64,000 nucleotides of DNA from Hufsiella ginkgonis (GCF_009834915.1 NZ_WVHS01000003.1:715988-779987); one strand, 5' to 3'; positions 36,892 through 46,438 are shown, numbered from the stretch's first letter. Translations and numbers: made by a program. The notes: generated by a model from the sequence alone, not told the origin.

Positions 36892-37262
36892 GGCTTACTG
36901 CTGCTAAGGGTTGTAGTACGGCCATCCCAATCGGTGAGCAGAACGGTCAATCCTGCAAGCGCGGTGAAGGCGACGTTAAAAACCAGTTCCGTTTTCGTTT
37001 TTCTAAAGGGCTTGAAAAAGGTTTGTAAAGCAAATTGCGCTATGTTGAAAGGGTCGATTTTGCCATGTGTTTTAAAAGGGATAAGACCTTTTACTGCGGC
37101 AGGCTGCCTGGTAAATGCGACGTAGGGAAGCAGCAGAAGTGCTTCTGCCGCATAAATCTTCCTGGCGTTTTTGTTCATCCTGAGCAAAGAAGGTAAAGTA
37201 AGCAAGCTTCCTACAAGCATGTAGTCTATCAAAGCATGGCTTTTGGGTGAAATAGGCTTCAT
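36888..37262 (-). CDS. Hypothetical small membrane protein
   Basis: 124 residues with about three to four hydrophobic segments (residues 12-30, 38-52 and 94-110), and a conserved-looking start KPISPKSHALIDYMLVGSLL. Similar small membrane proteins occur widely in Sphingobacteriaceae; function is unknown. It lies divergent to the pyrophosphatase gene and coupled by ATGA overlap to the hypothetical gene after it. A GTAAA-TG-TTTAC inverted repeat sits just upstream at 37267-37278. Confidence 0.75.
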   Translation of the reverse strand: MKPISPKSHALIDYMLVGSLLTLPSLLRMNKNARKIYAAEALLLLPYVAFTRQPAAVKGLIPFKTHGKIDPFNIAQFALQTFFKPFRKTKTELVFNVAFTALAGLTVLLTDWDGRTTTLSSSKP

Positions 37263-37354
37263 ATCAGTAAATGTTTACAGTAGCTAAACAATTATCGTTC
37301 CTTATCTGTCGAAATATAGGAATCGCCGGTTGGCAGATTGGTTCTCCATAACTT

Positions 37355-38191
37355 ATGAAACAGCAGATCACCGGTAAGGCGCTAGGTGCGATGGAATCAC
37401 GAACGGTAATTATCGAAACTCCTAAAGGATCGGGTGAGAAGTACGACTTCAATCCGTTTTCGGGATATTTTGAATTAAATAAAGTAATGCCGGCAGGTAT
37501 CGTGTTCCCTTTCGATTTCGGTTTCCTGCCCGGGACCACAGGCCAGGATGGAGATCCGTTGGATGCGCTGGTAGTTTCTGAAATACATACGTTTACGGGA
37601 TGCGCCATTACTTGCCGTATTATAGGCGTAATCCAGGCGGAACAACAGGAACGTGACGGCACAAAAATGCGTAACGACCGGTTTATCGCCGTGCCGGAAG
37701 TGTCTGTTTTGTACAGGGAGGTTAGTGATCTCAGCCAATTTCCCGCAACGCTCCTGGGTGAGATAGAGGCATTCTTCATCAACTACAACGAGCAGGCCGG
37801 TAAGGAATTTAAAGTTATAAAACGATCAGGGGCTGCAGCTGCAGGTAAACTCCTGGAGAAGGGTAAAGTGAACGGTAAACCCCGAAAACTGATCCAGCTA
37901 TTTCTGCCGCTGTATAACGGCCACGGGAATGCGTTCCCGCAGAAATTATTTACTGCCGTGAAAAATCAGCTGATGAAAAAGTTCGGGGGCTTAACCGTCT
38001 ACAACCGCTCACCTGCAACGGGACTATGGAAGGATGATTCTGGCAAGACGCAACCCGACGACATTATCGTTTTTGAAGTTATGGCAACTAAAGTAGACAA
38101 AGATTTCTGGCATGGATATAAAGAGAAGCTTGCAAAACAGTTTGAGCAGGACGAATTGGTTATCCGTTGTTCGGAAATAAATACACTATAA
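37355..38191 (+). CDS. Inorganic pyrophosphatase, family I, with C-terminal extension
   Basis: 278 residues. The family I signature Asp65-x-Asp67-Pro-x-Asp70 (DGDPLD) and the metal-binding DGTKMRNDRFIAV at 101-113 are present. Family I enzymes are usually about 175-200 residues; here about 90-100 extra residues follow, rich in Lys and charged, including KPRKLIQLFLPLYNGHG and a Lys/Glu-rich end. The extension has no recognised fold. Hydrolyses PPi to drive biosynthesis. Confidence 0.88.
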   Translation: MKQQITGKALGAMESRTVIIETPKGSGEKYDFNPFSGYFELNKVMPAGIVFPFDFGFLPGTTGQDGDPLDALVVSEIHTFTGCAITCRIIGVIQAEQQERDGTKMRNDRFIAVPEVSVLYREVSDLSQFPATLLGEIEAFFINYNEQAGKEFKVIKRSGAAAAGKLLEKGKVNGKPRKLIQLFLPLYNGHGNAFPQKLFTAVKNQLMKKFGGLTVYNRSPATGLWKDDSGKTQPDDIIVFEVMATKVDKDFWHGYKEKLAKQFEQDELVIRCSEINTL

Positions 38192-38223
38192 CTGCATTTG
38201 GTATTCACTCTATTATAATTATC

Positions 38224-38445
38224 ATGAGCTCAGCATTTATTCGCGAAAGCGAAGGACAAAACCTGAACGAGGTAGAGCCTACCTTACCGGCCCTGCTATT
38301 CTTTCTCCGCAGAGAAAACGGTGGTACTACCATTAGCGAAATACGTTCTTATTTTAGTGAAAAATATCAGGCCGAAGTGCATGAGATGACCGACGGACTC
38401 GGCTATCGCATAAAGGAATACCGGTGGACGGTGGTATTCGATTAG
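38224..38445 (+). CDS. Hypothetical protein (73 residues)
   Basis: Starts at the ATG at 38224; an upstream in-frame ATG at 38167 would overlap the pyrophosphatase end. Acidic N-terminal half (ESEGQNLNEVEPTLPALLFFLRRENGG) followed by a compact ending (DGLGYRIKEYRWTVVFD). No domain recognised. Positioned 32 bp after the pyrophosphatase stop. Confidence 0.6.
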   Translation: MSSAFIRESEGQNLNEVEPTLPALLFFLRRENGGTTISEIRSYFSEKYQAEVHEMTDGLGYRIKEYRWTVVFD

Positions 38446-38945
38446 TTATTATTGATGCATCCTCCTACGTAAATTACACCGTCCGAGGTTATTTGTACCT
38501 GTAAACAAAGCGATACGCAAAAACGAAAGTTGTATGATTAAAAAGACAACTATTAGTTGAGCCCGCGGTCGTTCCTGTGTAAACCTGGTGAAAAAGGCAA
38601 ATGGCACGTAGTTGGTTTATAAATAAGCATGATAGTAGTCCACAACTCCACACAAGAGAACCAGGGTTCGATAAAAAAAGGGATCAAAACGCTAAAGATC
38701 GTCTATACCTCTTTTAACATCGGAATTCGCGTGCTTCCGTTTATAGGAACGGCTCCCGGAATCGCATAATTGACCGCAATACATTCTGGCAGAGACGGAA
38801 TAAGGCTTTTTACTAAGCACGGGAGAGCTTATTATTGCGGGGGGATCGGTTTTTCGTAATGTAAATACATAAATCAAAACCGGAACCCCGTCATATTTCT
38901 GCCTTAACGCGCCGCACGTGGAAACTTGTAAGTAAAATTATCATT
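38446..38945. other. Intergenic region, possible short ORF
   Basis: 500 bp with little support for a gene. A 46-codon ORF (38629-38769, MIVVHNSTQENQ...) is open, but I find no good promoter or ribosome site for it. An inverted repeat AGTTGT/ACAACT lies near 38528-38551. Confidence 0.35.
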
Positions 38946-39437
38946 ATGCCATCTGCTATCGTTGTGTCCTGCAGCAAGCTCCTTGCGAAGATGGGGCTTA
39001 CCATCGTTTTCGTAGAGAGTGCCACCGCCGGAAGGCTGTGCAGCGAGTTCGCGCTCACCGCGGAATCGGGAAAAATCCTTAAAGGCGGGCTGGTTTGCTA
39101 TGACGCCTGCCTAAAGGAAGATATCCTTAAGGTCCCGGAAAAGCTTATAAAAAAGTATACGCCTGAATCGGCGGAGGTTACCGCTGAGCTCGCCAAACGG
39201 CTGAAGAAGTTTATTCCCGCAGATATTCATGCCGCGATTACCGGGTTGACCACCCCGGGCGGAAGCGAAACGCCCGAGAAGCCTGTAGGTACGATATTTA
39301 TTCATGTCCTGTTCAAGGATACCTCCCTGGCAATCGCCGAAGTGTACAAGGGAACACCCGAGGAGATCATGCTGCAGGCGATAGACCGCGTAGCGCTTAC
39401 CATTATTTCGGAGATCGAATTCTCAGGCAGCCATTGA
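38946..39437 (+). CDS. CinA C-terminal-domain protein (PncC-like nicotinamide-nucleotide amidohydrolase)
   Basis: 163 residues, the size of stand-alone CinA C-terminal domains. Family motifs VFVESATAGRLCSEF, GGLVCYD and AAITGLTTPGG are present. PncC deamidates nicotinamide mononucleotide in NAD salvage. The canonical ESxTGG loop reads ESATAG here, so activity is likely but not certain. Confidence 0.85.
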   Translation: MPSAIVVSCSKLLAKMGLTIVFVESATAGRLCSEFALTAESGKILKGGLVCYDACLKEDILKVPEKLIKKYTPESAEVTAELAKRLKKFIPADIHAAITGLTTPGGSETPEKPVGTIFIHVLFKDTSLAIAEVYKGTPEEIMLQAIDRVALTIISEIEFSGSH

Positions 39438-39584
39438 TGAAACTTTACCGGTAAGCATTGGAAGTCATTAATAAGCGAGATGAATTGAGAAAAAATTCGG
39501 CCGGGGAGAAAACAATTCGAAAAGCATCTTCATTATAGAGGGGAATCGGGGACCGGTAAACCGGTTTCAAAATACTTAACCCTT

Positions 39585-39803
39585 ATGATGATTATAACAG
39601 CAACAAGAGTTTCAGCCGGGGACTATGTAAGGCATATCGATCCCAGGGTAAATGGCGGACTGGAAATGTTTGTAAACGAAGTAAGCGGCAGGGCAGCCAA
39701 TTGCGATCATTTTTCGGACGATCCCGACCCCGTACTCAGGCAGGACTGGTTCCCGGTTAAGGACCTGGTATTGGTGAGGGAGGCAGAACCGGGACTGGTT
39801 TGA
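39585..39803 (+). CDS. Hypothetical protein (72 residues)
   Basis: Small soluble protein without a recognised domain. A predicted beta-rich start (ATRVSAGDYVRHIDPRVNGGLEM) resembles short DUF-type proteins with a phage- or ribosome-associated fold, but I cannot assign one. It precedes the ankyrin gene by 26 bp and may share its transcript. Confidence 0.6.
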   Translation: MMIITATRVSAGDYVRHIDPRVNGGLEMFVNEVSGRAANCDHFSDDPDPVLRQDWFPVKDLVLVREAEPGLV

Positions 39804-39829
39804 AAGCGAATCTTTGAATATTTACGCAA

Positions 39830-40318
39830 ATGGAAATTACTCCCGAGATCATTATCAGCGCAGCACGCCAGGGGCGGGCAGATGTGCTAAAAGAAATTGC
39901 CGGAAACGGCGCCAGTTTAGACGTGCGCGATGAAAAAGGGTATACCCCGCTCATCATCGCCTGCTATAATAACCGGTATGATGCCGCACAATTCCTGCTG
40001 GAGGCGGGGGCCGACGTAAACTCACAGGACGGAGGGGGGAACACGGCCCTGATGGGTGCTGCTTTTAAAGGGTACACCGACCTGGCTGAACTATTGATCA
40101 ACGCCGGCGCAAATCCTGATCTGCAGCATGGCAATGGCGGTACCGCCCTGATGTTCGCCGCCATGTTTGGCCGGAACGACGTGTTGAAGTTGCTACTTGC
40201 CAGCGGTGCTGACCCGGCTATACTTGATAATCGCGGGCTTACCGCGTTTGACCTGGCTGCTCAACAAGGAAATGCAGACGGTATGCAGCTCCTGGAGGGC
40301 GTTAAACGGGCGATTTAA
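39830..40318 (+). CDS. Ankyrin-repeat protein
   Basis: 162 residues, four to five ankyrin repeats with typical units such as GYTPLIIACYNNRYDAAQFL and GNTALMGAAFKGYTDLAELL. No signal peptide is seen. In Pseudomonas, ankyrin proteins adjacent to catalase genes support catalase activity; here the facing gene is a large catalase, so a similar partnership is plausible (inference). It shares a bidirectional terminator with that catalase gene. Confidence 0.85.
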   Translation: MEITPEIIISAARQGRADVLKEIAGNGASLDVRDEKGYTPLIIACYNNRYDAAQFLLEAGADVNSQDGGGNTALMGAAFKGYTDLAELLINAGANPDLQHGNGGTALMFAAMFGRNDVLKLLLASGADPAILDNRGLTAFDLAAQQGNADGMQLLEGVKRAI

Positions 40319-40322
40319 AAGA

Positions 40323-40353
40323 AAAATGGCCGGTCTTTATTGCCGGCCATTTT
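40323..40353. terminator. Bidirectional terminator between ankyrin gene and katE
   Basis: Perfect 11-bp stem AAAATGGCCGG (40323-40333) with CCGGCCATTTT (40343-40353), loop of 9 nt. A T-rich stretch follows on each side, fitting intrinsic termination of both convergent genes. Confidence 0.85.
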
Positions 40354-40381
40354 AATATAAAATGTATTGATCTTCAGGCTG

Positions 40382-42640
40382 TTACGCAGGTACCTTCATC
40401 GGCTTTTCACGCTCCCAAAAACGATGCAGGGCGATCATTTTTGAGAAAATGGCTGCCAGTTCAGCGGCATCGCCTCCAATGTACACCCCTTCTGTAAGGG
40501 CCGTCTCGTTCGTAAACTCTGAGGGGATCTTCTTTGCAAAGTAAGTGGCGTCGATCACCTGTATGGCCGATTCGTCTGCAGCTATCGCTTTACAATGCCG
40601 GAACGCTTCATTCAGGAAATGAACGGCATCGGCGTCCGCTTCTAACGTCGCCGAGCTATTAATGCCTCCCGGTACATATACCGCGTCATAAAGTACGGAA
40701 GCTGCTGTAAGAAACGACTGATCTACGGTAATGGCTGCACCATCTTCAGGTTCGATCACGCCGAGCCTGGGCGCAATAATTTCTACTACGGCGCCCTCTG
40801 CTTCCAGTGCGTTTTTAACGGTCGTCAGCGATCCTGCATTCACCCCATCTGCGGTCAGGAACGCGATCTTCCTTGTTTTAATGCTGTCTTTAATCGTGCC
40901 TGCCATGCTCAGGGCGGTGGAGACACTTACCGCGCTTTCTTCGTTTACCGATGCATAATCGGCCGGGTCGGCGTCTGCCGGTACGCTGTGATTTAGTTGT
41001 ACAGGAGTTTCAGGCAGAGAAAGGCCCAGCCCGAGCGCTACTGGTGTGGCGAGATCTTTATCCACCTGCGCCAGTATTCCCAGCATCCTTTCGCGGATAG
41101 CCACCGTTTTTACTTTCCCGAGCTCAAAGCGGAAGGCGTCTATGATGTGCGCTTTTTCAGCATCCGATTGGCTTTGGAAGAACAGGCGCGCCTGGCTGAA
41201 ATGCTCCAGGAAGCTCTTGCTGCGGGCGCGGATCTTTCTGGCATCGACGCGTTCGGCATAACTGGTGAACCCTCCGTCTGCCGCTTTTACCTGCAAAGGG
41301 GCATTGTCCGAAAGCGAGTTAGGCCCGTAACTGGTTTTGCCGCGGTTGATGGTTTGCCGCATAAAGCCGTCGCGTTGGTTGTTATGCACCGGGACAACAG
41401 GCCGGTTGATCGGGATTTCGTGGAAGTTAGGCCCTCCCAGCCGTATAAGCTGCGTGTCTGTATACGAAAATAACCGTCCCTGCATAAGCGGATCGTTACT
41501 AAAGTCGATACCCGGAACTACGTGGCCAACGTGAAAAGCTACTTGCTCCGTTTCGGCGAAGAAGTTATCGGGGTTGCGGTTGAGTGTCAGTTTCCCGATG
41601 CGTTGTACGGGAACCAATTCCTCGGGGATAAGCTTGGTAGGATCGAGGAGGTCGAAATCAAATTTAAATTCATCTTCTTCAGGCACGATCTGTACACCAA
41701 ATTCCCATTCGGGGAAGGCCCCGCTTTCGATGGCGTCCCAAAGGTCGCGGCGATGGAAATCAGGGTCTTTGCCCGAGATCTTCTGCGCTTCGTCCCAGGC
41801 TACTGAATGGACGCCAAGCAATGGTTTCCAATGAAATTTCACAAAGCTCGCTTTTCCTTCGGCATTTACGAACCGGAAGGTATGCACGCCGAATCCTTCC
41901 ATCATCCGGTAGCTGCGGGGGATGGCGCGGTCGCTCATCGCCCATAAGATCATGTGCGTCGACTCCGGCATCAGCGAAATGAAATCCCAGAAGGTATCGT
42001 GCGCCGAGGCTGCCTGGGGGATCTCGTTATCGGGCTCGGGTTTCACCGCGTGGATAAGGTCGGGAAATTTCATGGCATCCTGGATAAAGAAAACAGGCAT
42101 GTTGTTGCCAACCAGGTCGAAATTTCCTTCCTGTGTGTAGAACTTAACCGCAAAACCGCGAACGTCCCGCGCCAGGTCTGAAGAACCTCTCGAGCCGGCC
42201 ACCGTGGAAAAGCGGACGAAAACCGGTGTTTCAACCGATGTATCGTTGAGAAACTGCGCCCGTGTTACCGCCGACATCGGTTCGTAAACCTTAAAAACCC
42301 CGTGCGCCCCGGCGCCCCGTGCATGTACGATCCGCTCCGGGATCCGTTCATGATCGAAATGGGTGATCTTTTCCCGAAGGATAAAGTCTTCCAGTAACGT
42401 AGCGCCGCGATCGCCGGCTTTAAGCGAGTTCTGGTCGTCGTTAATGCCGACGCCATGATTGGTTGTCATTCGTTCCCCCGCCCCGGATTCGGTGTTGCCG
42501 GCGAGATCGTCCGTTTTGTCATTCGTCAATTCGGGAGCCGACTTTTTAAGGTCGGTCGATTTTTTCGGCGGAGCGGGTTTACCACTGGCAGATTCCGCAG
42601 CTTTCGCCGATTTAATGGGTTGTTTTTTCATATTTGGCAA
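40382..42640 (-). CDS. katE: Large-subunit catalase (clade 2, HPII-type)
   Basis: 752 residues, the length of HPII-type catalases. The catalytic His106 lies in [15 protein letters not shown], and the haem-ligand Tyr in RLFSYTDTQ. The C-terminal part (about 590-750, starting [14 protein letters not shown]) is the amidotransferase/DJ-1-like domain that marks this clade. The first 60 residues are a Lys/Ala-rich extension. Cytosolic; degrades hydrogen peroxide. Confidence 0.95.
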   Translation of the reverse strand: MPNMKKQPIKSAKAAESASGKPAPPKKSTDLKKSAPELTNDKTDDLAGNTESGAGERMTTNHGVGINDDQNSLKAGDRGATLLEDFILREKITHFDHERIPERIVHARGAGAHGVFKVYEPMSAVTRAQFLNDTSVETPVFVRFSTVAGSRGSSDLARDVRGFAVKFYTQEGNFDLVGNNMPVFFIQDAMKFPDLIHAVKPEPDNEIPQAASAHDTFWDFISLMPESTHMILWAMSDRAIPRSYRMMEGFGVHTFRFVNAEGKASFVKFHWKPLLGVHSVAWDEAQKISGKDPDFHRRDLWDAIESGAFPEWEFGVQIVPEEDEFKFDFDLLDPTKLIPEELVPVQRIGKLTLNRNPDNFFAETEQVAFHVGHVVPGIDFSNDPLMQGRLFSYTDTQLIRLGGPNFHEIPINRPVVPVHNNQRDGFMRQTINRGKTSYGPNSLSDNAPLQVKAADGGFTSYAERVDARKIRARSKSFLEHFSQARLFFQSQSDAEKAHIIDAFRFELGKVKTVAIRERMLGILAQVDKDLATPVALGLGLSLPETPVQLNHSVPADADPADYASVNEESAVSVSTALSMAGTIKDSIKTRKIAFLTADGVNAGSLTTVKNALEAEGAVVEIIAPRLGVIEPEDGAAITVDQSFLTAASVLYDAVYVPGGINSSATLEADADAVHFLNEAFRHCKAIAADESAIQVIDATYFAKKIPSEFTNETALTEGVYIGGDAAELAAIFSKMIALHRFWEREKPMKVPA

Positions 42641-42669
42641 TGGTATAATAAGGAGTTAAAATGTGTCGA

Positions 42670-42930
42670 TTATTTTTTGCGATACCTGAATTTTAAAATC
42701 AGCATCGCAACGTCCATTATAATGGAGAAGGAGTTGGTGGCTATGATCGGGATGTCTTTGAGCAGAATGCCGTAATACATCCATAAACCATTTCCGGCTA
42801 ACAAAACGATGAAAAGAAACGGGGTAACGCCATCGACTTTTTTCTCCTTTAATGATTTTATGAATTGGGGAACCAGCGACGAGGCCGTTAATATCCCGGC
42901 GCATACGCCAATTAATTCCTTTGCTAACAT
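42670..42930 (-). CDS. SemiSWEET-type sugar transporter
   Basis: 86 residues with three transmembrane helices and the Pro21-Gln22 motif (SSLVPQFIKSLK), the single triple-helix bundle that dimerises in bacterial SemiSWEETs. Transports small sugars such as sucrose or glucose. Starts from the ATG at 42930; the frame opens upstream of it but not convincingly. Confidence 0.88.
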   Translation of the reverse strand: MLAKELIGVCAGILTASSLVPQFIKSLKEKKVDGVTPFLFIVLLAGNGLWMYYGILLKDIPIIATNSFSIIMDVAMLILKFRYRKK

Positions 42931-42982
42931 GTTGGTGGTTAAAAACCGGGGCAGCCACTCGCTCCCCGGTTCACGCGATCAT

Positions 42983-43777
42983 CTAACGATCTACGGGTTC
43001 TTGTTTTTTATACATCTGGTCGGCAACCATGCTATCGGGCGTGAGATTGCTCATGCCGATCTGAACTTTATTCTTCATGCCTGAAATTACTTTATCAGTG
43101 CCGCTCATCAGCGCTTCGTAGCCATCTTTCGCTACGTCTGCAGGATCAGAAAGTGCGTCTTTGTCCTGCACGGCTTTGCTCTCCGTCATATCCGCTTTAT
43201 TGAAAAAGTCTGTATCGGTAGCACCGGGCATCAGCGCGGTAATAGTAATTCCGCGATCCTTATTTTCGGCGCGGATAGCTTCTGTAAAGGAAAGCACGAA
43301 TGCTTTGGTGGCATGGTAAACGGATTGCCAGGGCCCCGGCACCTTACTGGCGATCGAAGCCAGGTTCAGGATCTTTCCTTCACCGCGTTCGAGCATGTCC
43401 CCCAGGAAGCGCTTGGTCAGGATCACGAGCGAAGCGATATTCAGATCGATGATCGCCAGTTCGCGCTGGATGTCGGTATCTTTAAACTCACCGTAAACGC
43501 CTTGTCCGGCATCGTTCACCAGGACGTCGATGGCGAGCCCCCTGGCTTTTACTTCATCGTATACCGAGAAGGCGGCATCCCGGTCAAACAGGTCTTTTAC
43601 AAGGGTGGTCACTCCGGCGCCGAGCGCGCGAAACTCATCGGCTTTAGCATCCAGGGTGGCTTGTTCACGTCCCACAAGAACCAGGTTATACCCGTCATTT
43701 ACAAACAGTTTGGCAAGCTCATAGCCGATCCCGCTGGTTGCGCCGGTGATCAGCACGGTTTTGTTATTCGAATTCAT
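42983..43777 (-). CDS. SDR-family oxidoreductase
   Basis: 264 residues from the ATG at 43777. The Rossmann motif VLITGATSGIGYELAK at the N-terminus, NDAGQG, the serine in ASIASKVPGP and YHATKAFVLS complete an SDR active site. The longer frame to 43828 lacks support. It resembles classical short-chain reductases of the DltE/YdfG kind; substrate unknown. It follows the zinc alcohol dehydrogenase gene by 23 bp. Confidence 0.85.
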   Translation of the reverse strand: MNSNNKTVLITGATSGIGYELAKLFVNDGYNLVLVGREQATLDAKADEFRALGAGVTTLVKDLFDRDAAFSVYDEVKARGLAIDVLVNDAGQGVYGEFKDTDIQRELAIIDLNIASLVILTKRFLGDMLERGEGKILNLASIASKVPGPWQSVYHATKAFVLSFTEAIRAENKDRGITITALMPGATDTDFFNKADMTESKAVQDKDALSDPADVAKDGYEALMSGTDKVISGMKNKVQIGMSNLTPDSMVADQMYKKQEPVDR

Positions 43778-43800
43778 CAGGTAGCAATTATTGATAAGTA

Positions 43801-44958
43801 TTATGGTTTCAGTACGACTTTCACGCAATCGTCCTCTTTTTTATCGAAGATCTCGTAGCCTTTTGCAGCGTCTGCAAGTGGCAGGCGATGTGTAATGATG
43901 TCGTCGAGCGTTACTTTTTCTTCCTTTACCAGGTCGATAAGTTTGTCGATATAATTCAGTACCGGCGCCTGGCCCATGCGGAGCGTAATGCCTTTGTCGA
44001 AGATCCGGCCCATCGGGAAGTTATCGAACGGCGTGCCGTAAACGCCCATAATGGTCACGGTTCCGCTCCTGCGTACCGCCTGGAAAGCGGTTTCGAGCAC
44101 TTTGATCGATCCTTTCTCGAAGTTGACGGTTGCTTTCACTTTATCGAGGAAGCTCCGTTCAGGTTCGAAGCCCACGGCGTCCACACATACATCGGCTCCC
44201 CGGCCGCTGGTCATCGAGCGGATCGCATCAACGATATCCACTTCGTGCGGGTTAAGGGTTTCTACTTTATTTACCAGTCTCGCTTTTTCCAGCCGGTAGT
44301 TCAGCGGGTCGATCGCGATCACGCGGGAAGCCCCGTTTATCCAGGCGGCTTTTTGCGCCATTAACCCAACTGGCCCCGATCCGAAGATAGCCACTACCTC
44401 GCCACCCTTCAGCTGCGCCCAGTCGATGGCGGACCAGCCAGTAGGGAAGATGTCGGTGAGGAACAATACTTGTTCGTCGGTCAGGTTGTCGGGAACGATT
44501 CGCGGACTAATATCGGCATACGGTACCCTTACATATTCTGCCTGCCCACCAGAGTAACCGCCATACAAATCGGTATAACCAAAAAGAGCGGCGCCTTTTT
44601 GGTCCAGCACGTCGCCATTCGGCCCATAATGTTTGTAATTGGAATTTTCGCAGGCCGGCGACGCATCATGCTGGCAAAAGAAGCAATGACCGCAAGCGAT
44701 GGGAAAAGGTACGACCACCCGGTCGCCTTTCTTTAATTTTGTGACGCCAGGCCCTACTTCTTCCACGATACCCATGAATTCGTGTCCCATGATCATCGGT
44801 TTTGTTTGAGGAACGCCACCGCTTAAAATATGCAGGTCAGACCCGCATATGGCCGTGGCCGTGACCTTTAGAATAACATCGCCCGGCTCTTCTATCCGGG
44901 GATCGTCGACGGTATCCACACGGATATCGCCGGGTTTGTGAAATACGACTGCTTTCAT
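43801..44958 (-). CDS. Zinc-dependent alcohol dehydrogenase (MDR superfamily)
   Basis: 385 residues. The catalytic zinc site has Cys38 (AICGSDLH), His59-Glu60 (GHEFMG); the structural zinc site has Cys89, Cys92, Cys95 and Cys103. The NAD motif VVAIFGSGPVGLMA begins near residue 190. The sequence resembles glutathione-independent formaldehyde dehydrogenases. A perfect FNR box sits 70 bp upstream, so low-oxygen regulation is possible. Confidence 0.9.
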   Translation of the reverse strand: MKAVVFHKPGDIRVDTVDDPRIEEPGDVILKVTATAICGSDLHILSGGVPQTKPMIMGHEFMGIVEEVGPGVTKLKKGDRVVVPFPIACGHCFFCQHDASPACENSNYKHYGPNGDVLDQKGAALFGYTDLYGGYSGGQAEYVRVPYADISPRIVPDNLTDEQVLFLTDIFPTGWSAIDWAQLKGGEVVAIFGSGPVGLMAQKAAWINGASRVIAIDPLNYRLEKARLVNKVETLNPHEVDIVDAIRSMTSGRGADVCVDAVGFEPERSFLDKVKATVNFEKGSIKVLETAFQAVRRSGTVTIMGVYGTPFDNFPMGRIFDKGITLRMGQAPVLNYIDKLIDLVKEEKVTLDDIITHRLPLADAAKGYEIFDKKEDDCVKVVLKP

Positions 44959-45029
44959 AACGGTATGAGATGTGTTGATTGATGGTAGTAAGTTCCTGCT
45001 AAATAGTACAATCCGATTGCAAGCCAGTT

Positions 45030-45043
45030 TTGATTAATATCAA
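45030..45043. promoter_or_regulatory. Perfect FNR/FixK box TTGAT-N4-ATCAA
   Basis: TTGATTAATATCAA matches the FNR consensus without a mismatch, and the outer bases keep symmetry (TTTTGAT/ATCAAAA, 45028-45045). It lies between the divergent alcohol dehydrogenase and DUF1801 genes, about 70 bp and 90 bp from their starts. The FNR-like regulator encoded at 57810 has the matching recognition helix. Confidence 0.7.
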
Positions 45044-45133
45044 AAACACGTAGAACTCGCAAGAATAAACGCAAGATTACTGCCGATTATCTGAATTTGG
45101 TTATTTTAGCAGGTGCCCACCAAAATAAATGCT

Positions 45134-45574
45134 ATGGCTACGAAAAATAAAACGACCCAAACCGGGGTCGATGCTACAGATTTCATTAATTCATACGTGG
45201 AGAGCGACCAGAAGAAATCAGATAGTTTCCGGCTGATCGGGCTCATGAAGGAATGGTCAGGATTTGAGCCTAAAATGTGGGGGCCTACTATTATCGGGTT
45301 CGGCAGTTATCATTATAAATATGCCAGTGGTCACGAAGGCGATGCGCCCATGCTCGGTTTTTCACCCCGCAAGGCCGAATTCTCGTTATATGTGTACTCA
45401 CCAACGGAAGAAAACAAGCACTTGCTTAACGACCTGGGTAAATTCAAAATGGGTAAGGCCTGCATTTACATAAAGAAATTATCCGATATCAGTATCCCGG
45501 CCCTGCAAAAAATCTGTGAAGCGTCGATCGATTACCTCGATAAGCACCACGAGTGTGCGTGCAGAACAAATTAA
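45134..45574 (+). CDS. DUF1801-type (YdhG-like) protein
   Basis: 146 residues from the ATG at 45134; a GTG at 45113 is possible but lengthens a disordered end. Family features are MKEWSGFEPKMWGPTIIGFGSYHYKY and SPRKAEFSLYVY. Biochemical function unknown, although members are common in Bacteroidota and near stress genes. Potentially under the FNR box immediately upstream. Confidence 0.8.
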   Translation: MATKNKTTQTGVDATDFINSYVESDQKKSDSFRLIGLMKEWSGFEPKMWGPTIIGFGSYHYKYASGHEGDAPMLGFSPRKAEFSLYVYSPTEENKHLLNDLGKFKMGKACIYIKKLSDISIPALQKICEASIDYLDKHHECACRTN

Positions 45575-45635
45575 CGCGCTAAATGAAAGACGCCATAAAC
45601 CGGTAGCTTGGCGGTGTTTTTACCTGGCAAAAGTA

Positions 45636-46085
45636 TCACGCATCGGGAATTTCCGGCTCAACTAATTTTGCCAGTTTTTCTAACGAATCCTGCCATCCTA
45701 AGTAACACATTTCGGCAGGTATCTGTAAGGGAATATTCTCCTGCGTGATTTTGATATCGGTACCCACGGATACTTGTTTAAGCCAAACCGTGGTCGGCAT
45801 TTCCCCGGGCATATTTGGGTCGTCAAAACTGTCGGTGTATTTAATGAATTCACCGGGCTTGAGCGCCAGGTATTTCCCGCCAAAAGAGTGACTGTTGCCG
45901 GTTGTAAAATTGGTAAAAGACATTTTAAAGGTTCCCTCCACCCGTACATCCATCTGGTGAACGGTACATACAAATCCGTAAGGAGGAAGCCAGGAAGCGA
46001 TCGCAGCGGCTTCGGTAAATGCGCGATAAATTTTCCCGGGGCTTGCTTTCAAGACCCTGTGTAAGGTGACGCTGTTATTTGACAT
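45636..46085 (-). CDS. SRPBCC-family (AHSA1-like) protein
   Basis: 149 residues with the START/SRPBCC fold pattern: the opening HRVLKASPGKIYRAFTEAAAIASWLPP and the later closing helix LGWQDSLEKLAKLVEPEIP. The family binds hydrophobic ligands or helps Hsp90-like chaperones. No catalytic residues can be assigned. Confidence 0.85.
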   Translation of the reverse strand: MSNNSVTLHRVLKASPGKIYRAFTEAAAIASWLPPYGFVCTVHQMDVRVEGTFKMSFTNFTTGNSHSFGGKYLALKPGEFIKYTDSFDDPNMPGEMPTTVWLKQVSVGTDIKITQENIPLQIPAEMCYLGWQDSLEKLAKLVEPEIPDA

Positions 46086-46438
46086 AGTGTTTGTTTTGAA
46101 ATACCTGCCAGGTTTTAAGTAACAATTATTATTCCTAAGGGTTTGATCCTGATTCCGTGTAAAGTAATCCCGGGTACCGGGTCATCCATCCGGTTACGAT
46201 AGGGATCGATCCTGGTTATGGGATGGTGACCCTGGGCAGGTCATTGAACCCGATACAATTTACCTCGTTCAGCTTAATCTCTACAGGCTGGTTTTCTTTA
46301 TAGATTACAAGTCGGTGTTGTTTTATCCTCGTCGAAGCCGAAATGCGATAGTAACATGATAAAACGATGAGATTTCGTCGCTGAAATTATCCATTTTCAA
46401 AAATCAAACGATAGGATCATTAAACGACTGTTGTTTGT
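46086..46438. other. Intergenic region with coding-like minus-strand fragment
   Basis: 353 bp between the SRPBCC and LLM genes. A minus-strand stretch ending near 46220 reads like the end of a protein (LVIYKENQPVEIKLNEVNC, later LPRVTIP and a stop), but no start or family was found. It may be a gene remnant. Confidence 0.3.

Noticed and set aside
38692-38877. 61-codon minus-strand ORF
   Set aside because: No start-site support and composition unlike neighbouring genes.
40997-42140. Long plus-strand ORFs across the catalase region
   Set aside because: They are antisense shadows of the well-supported katE gene.
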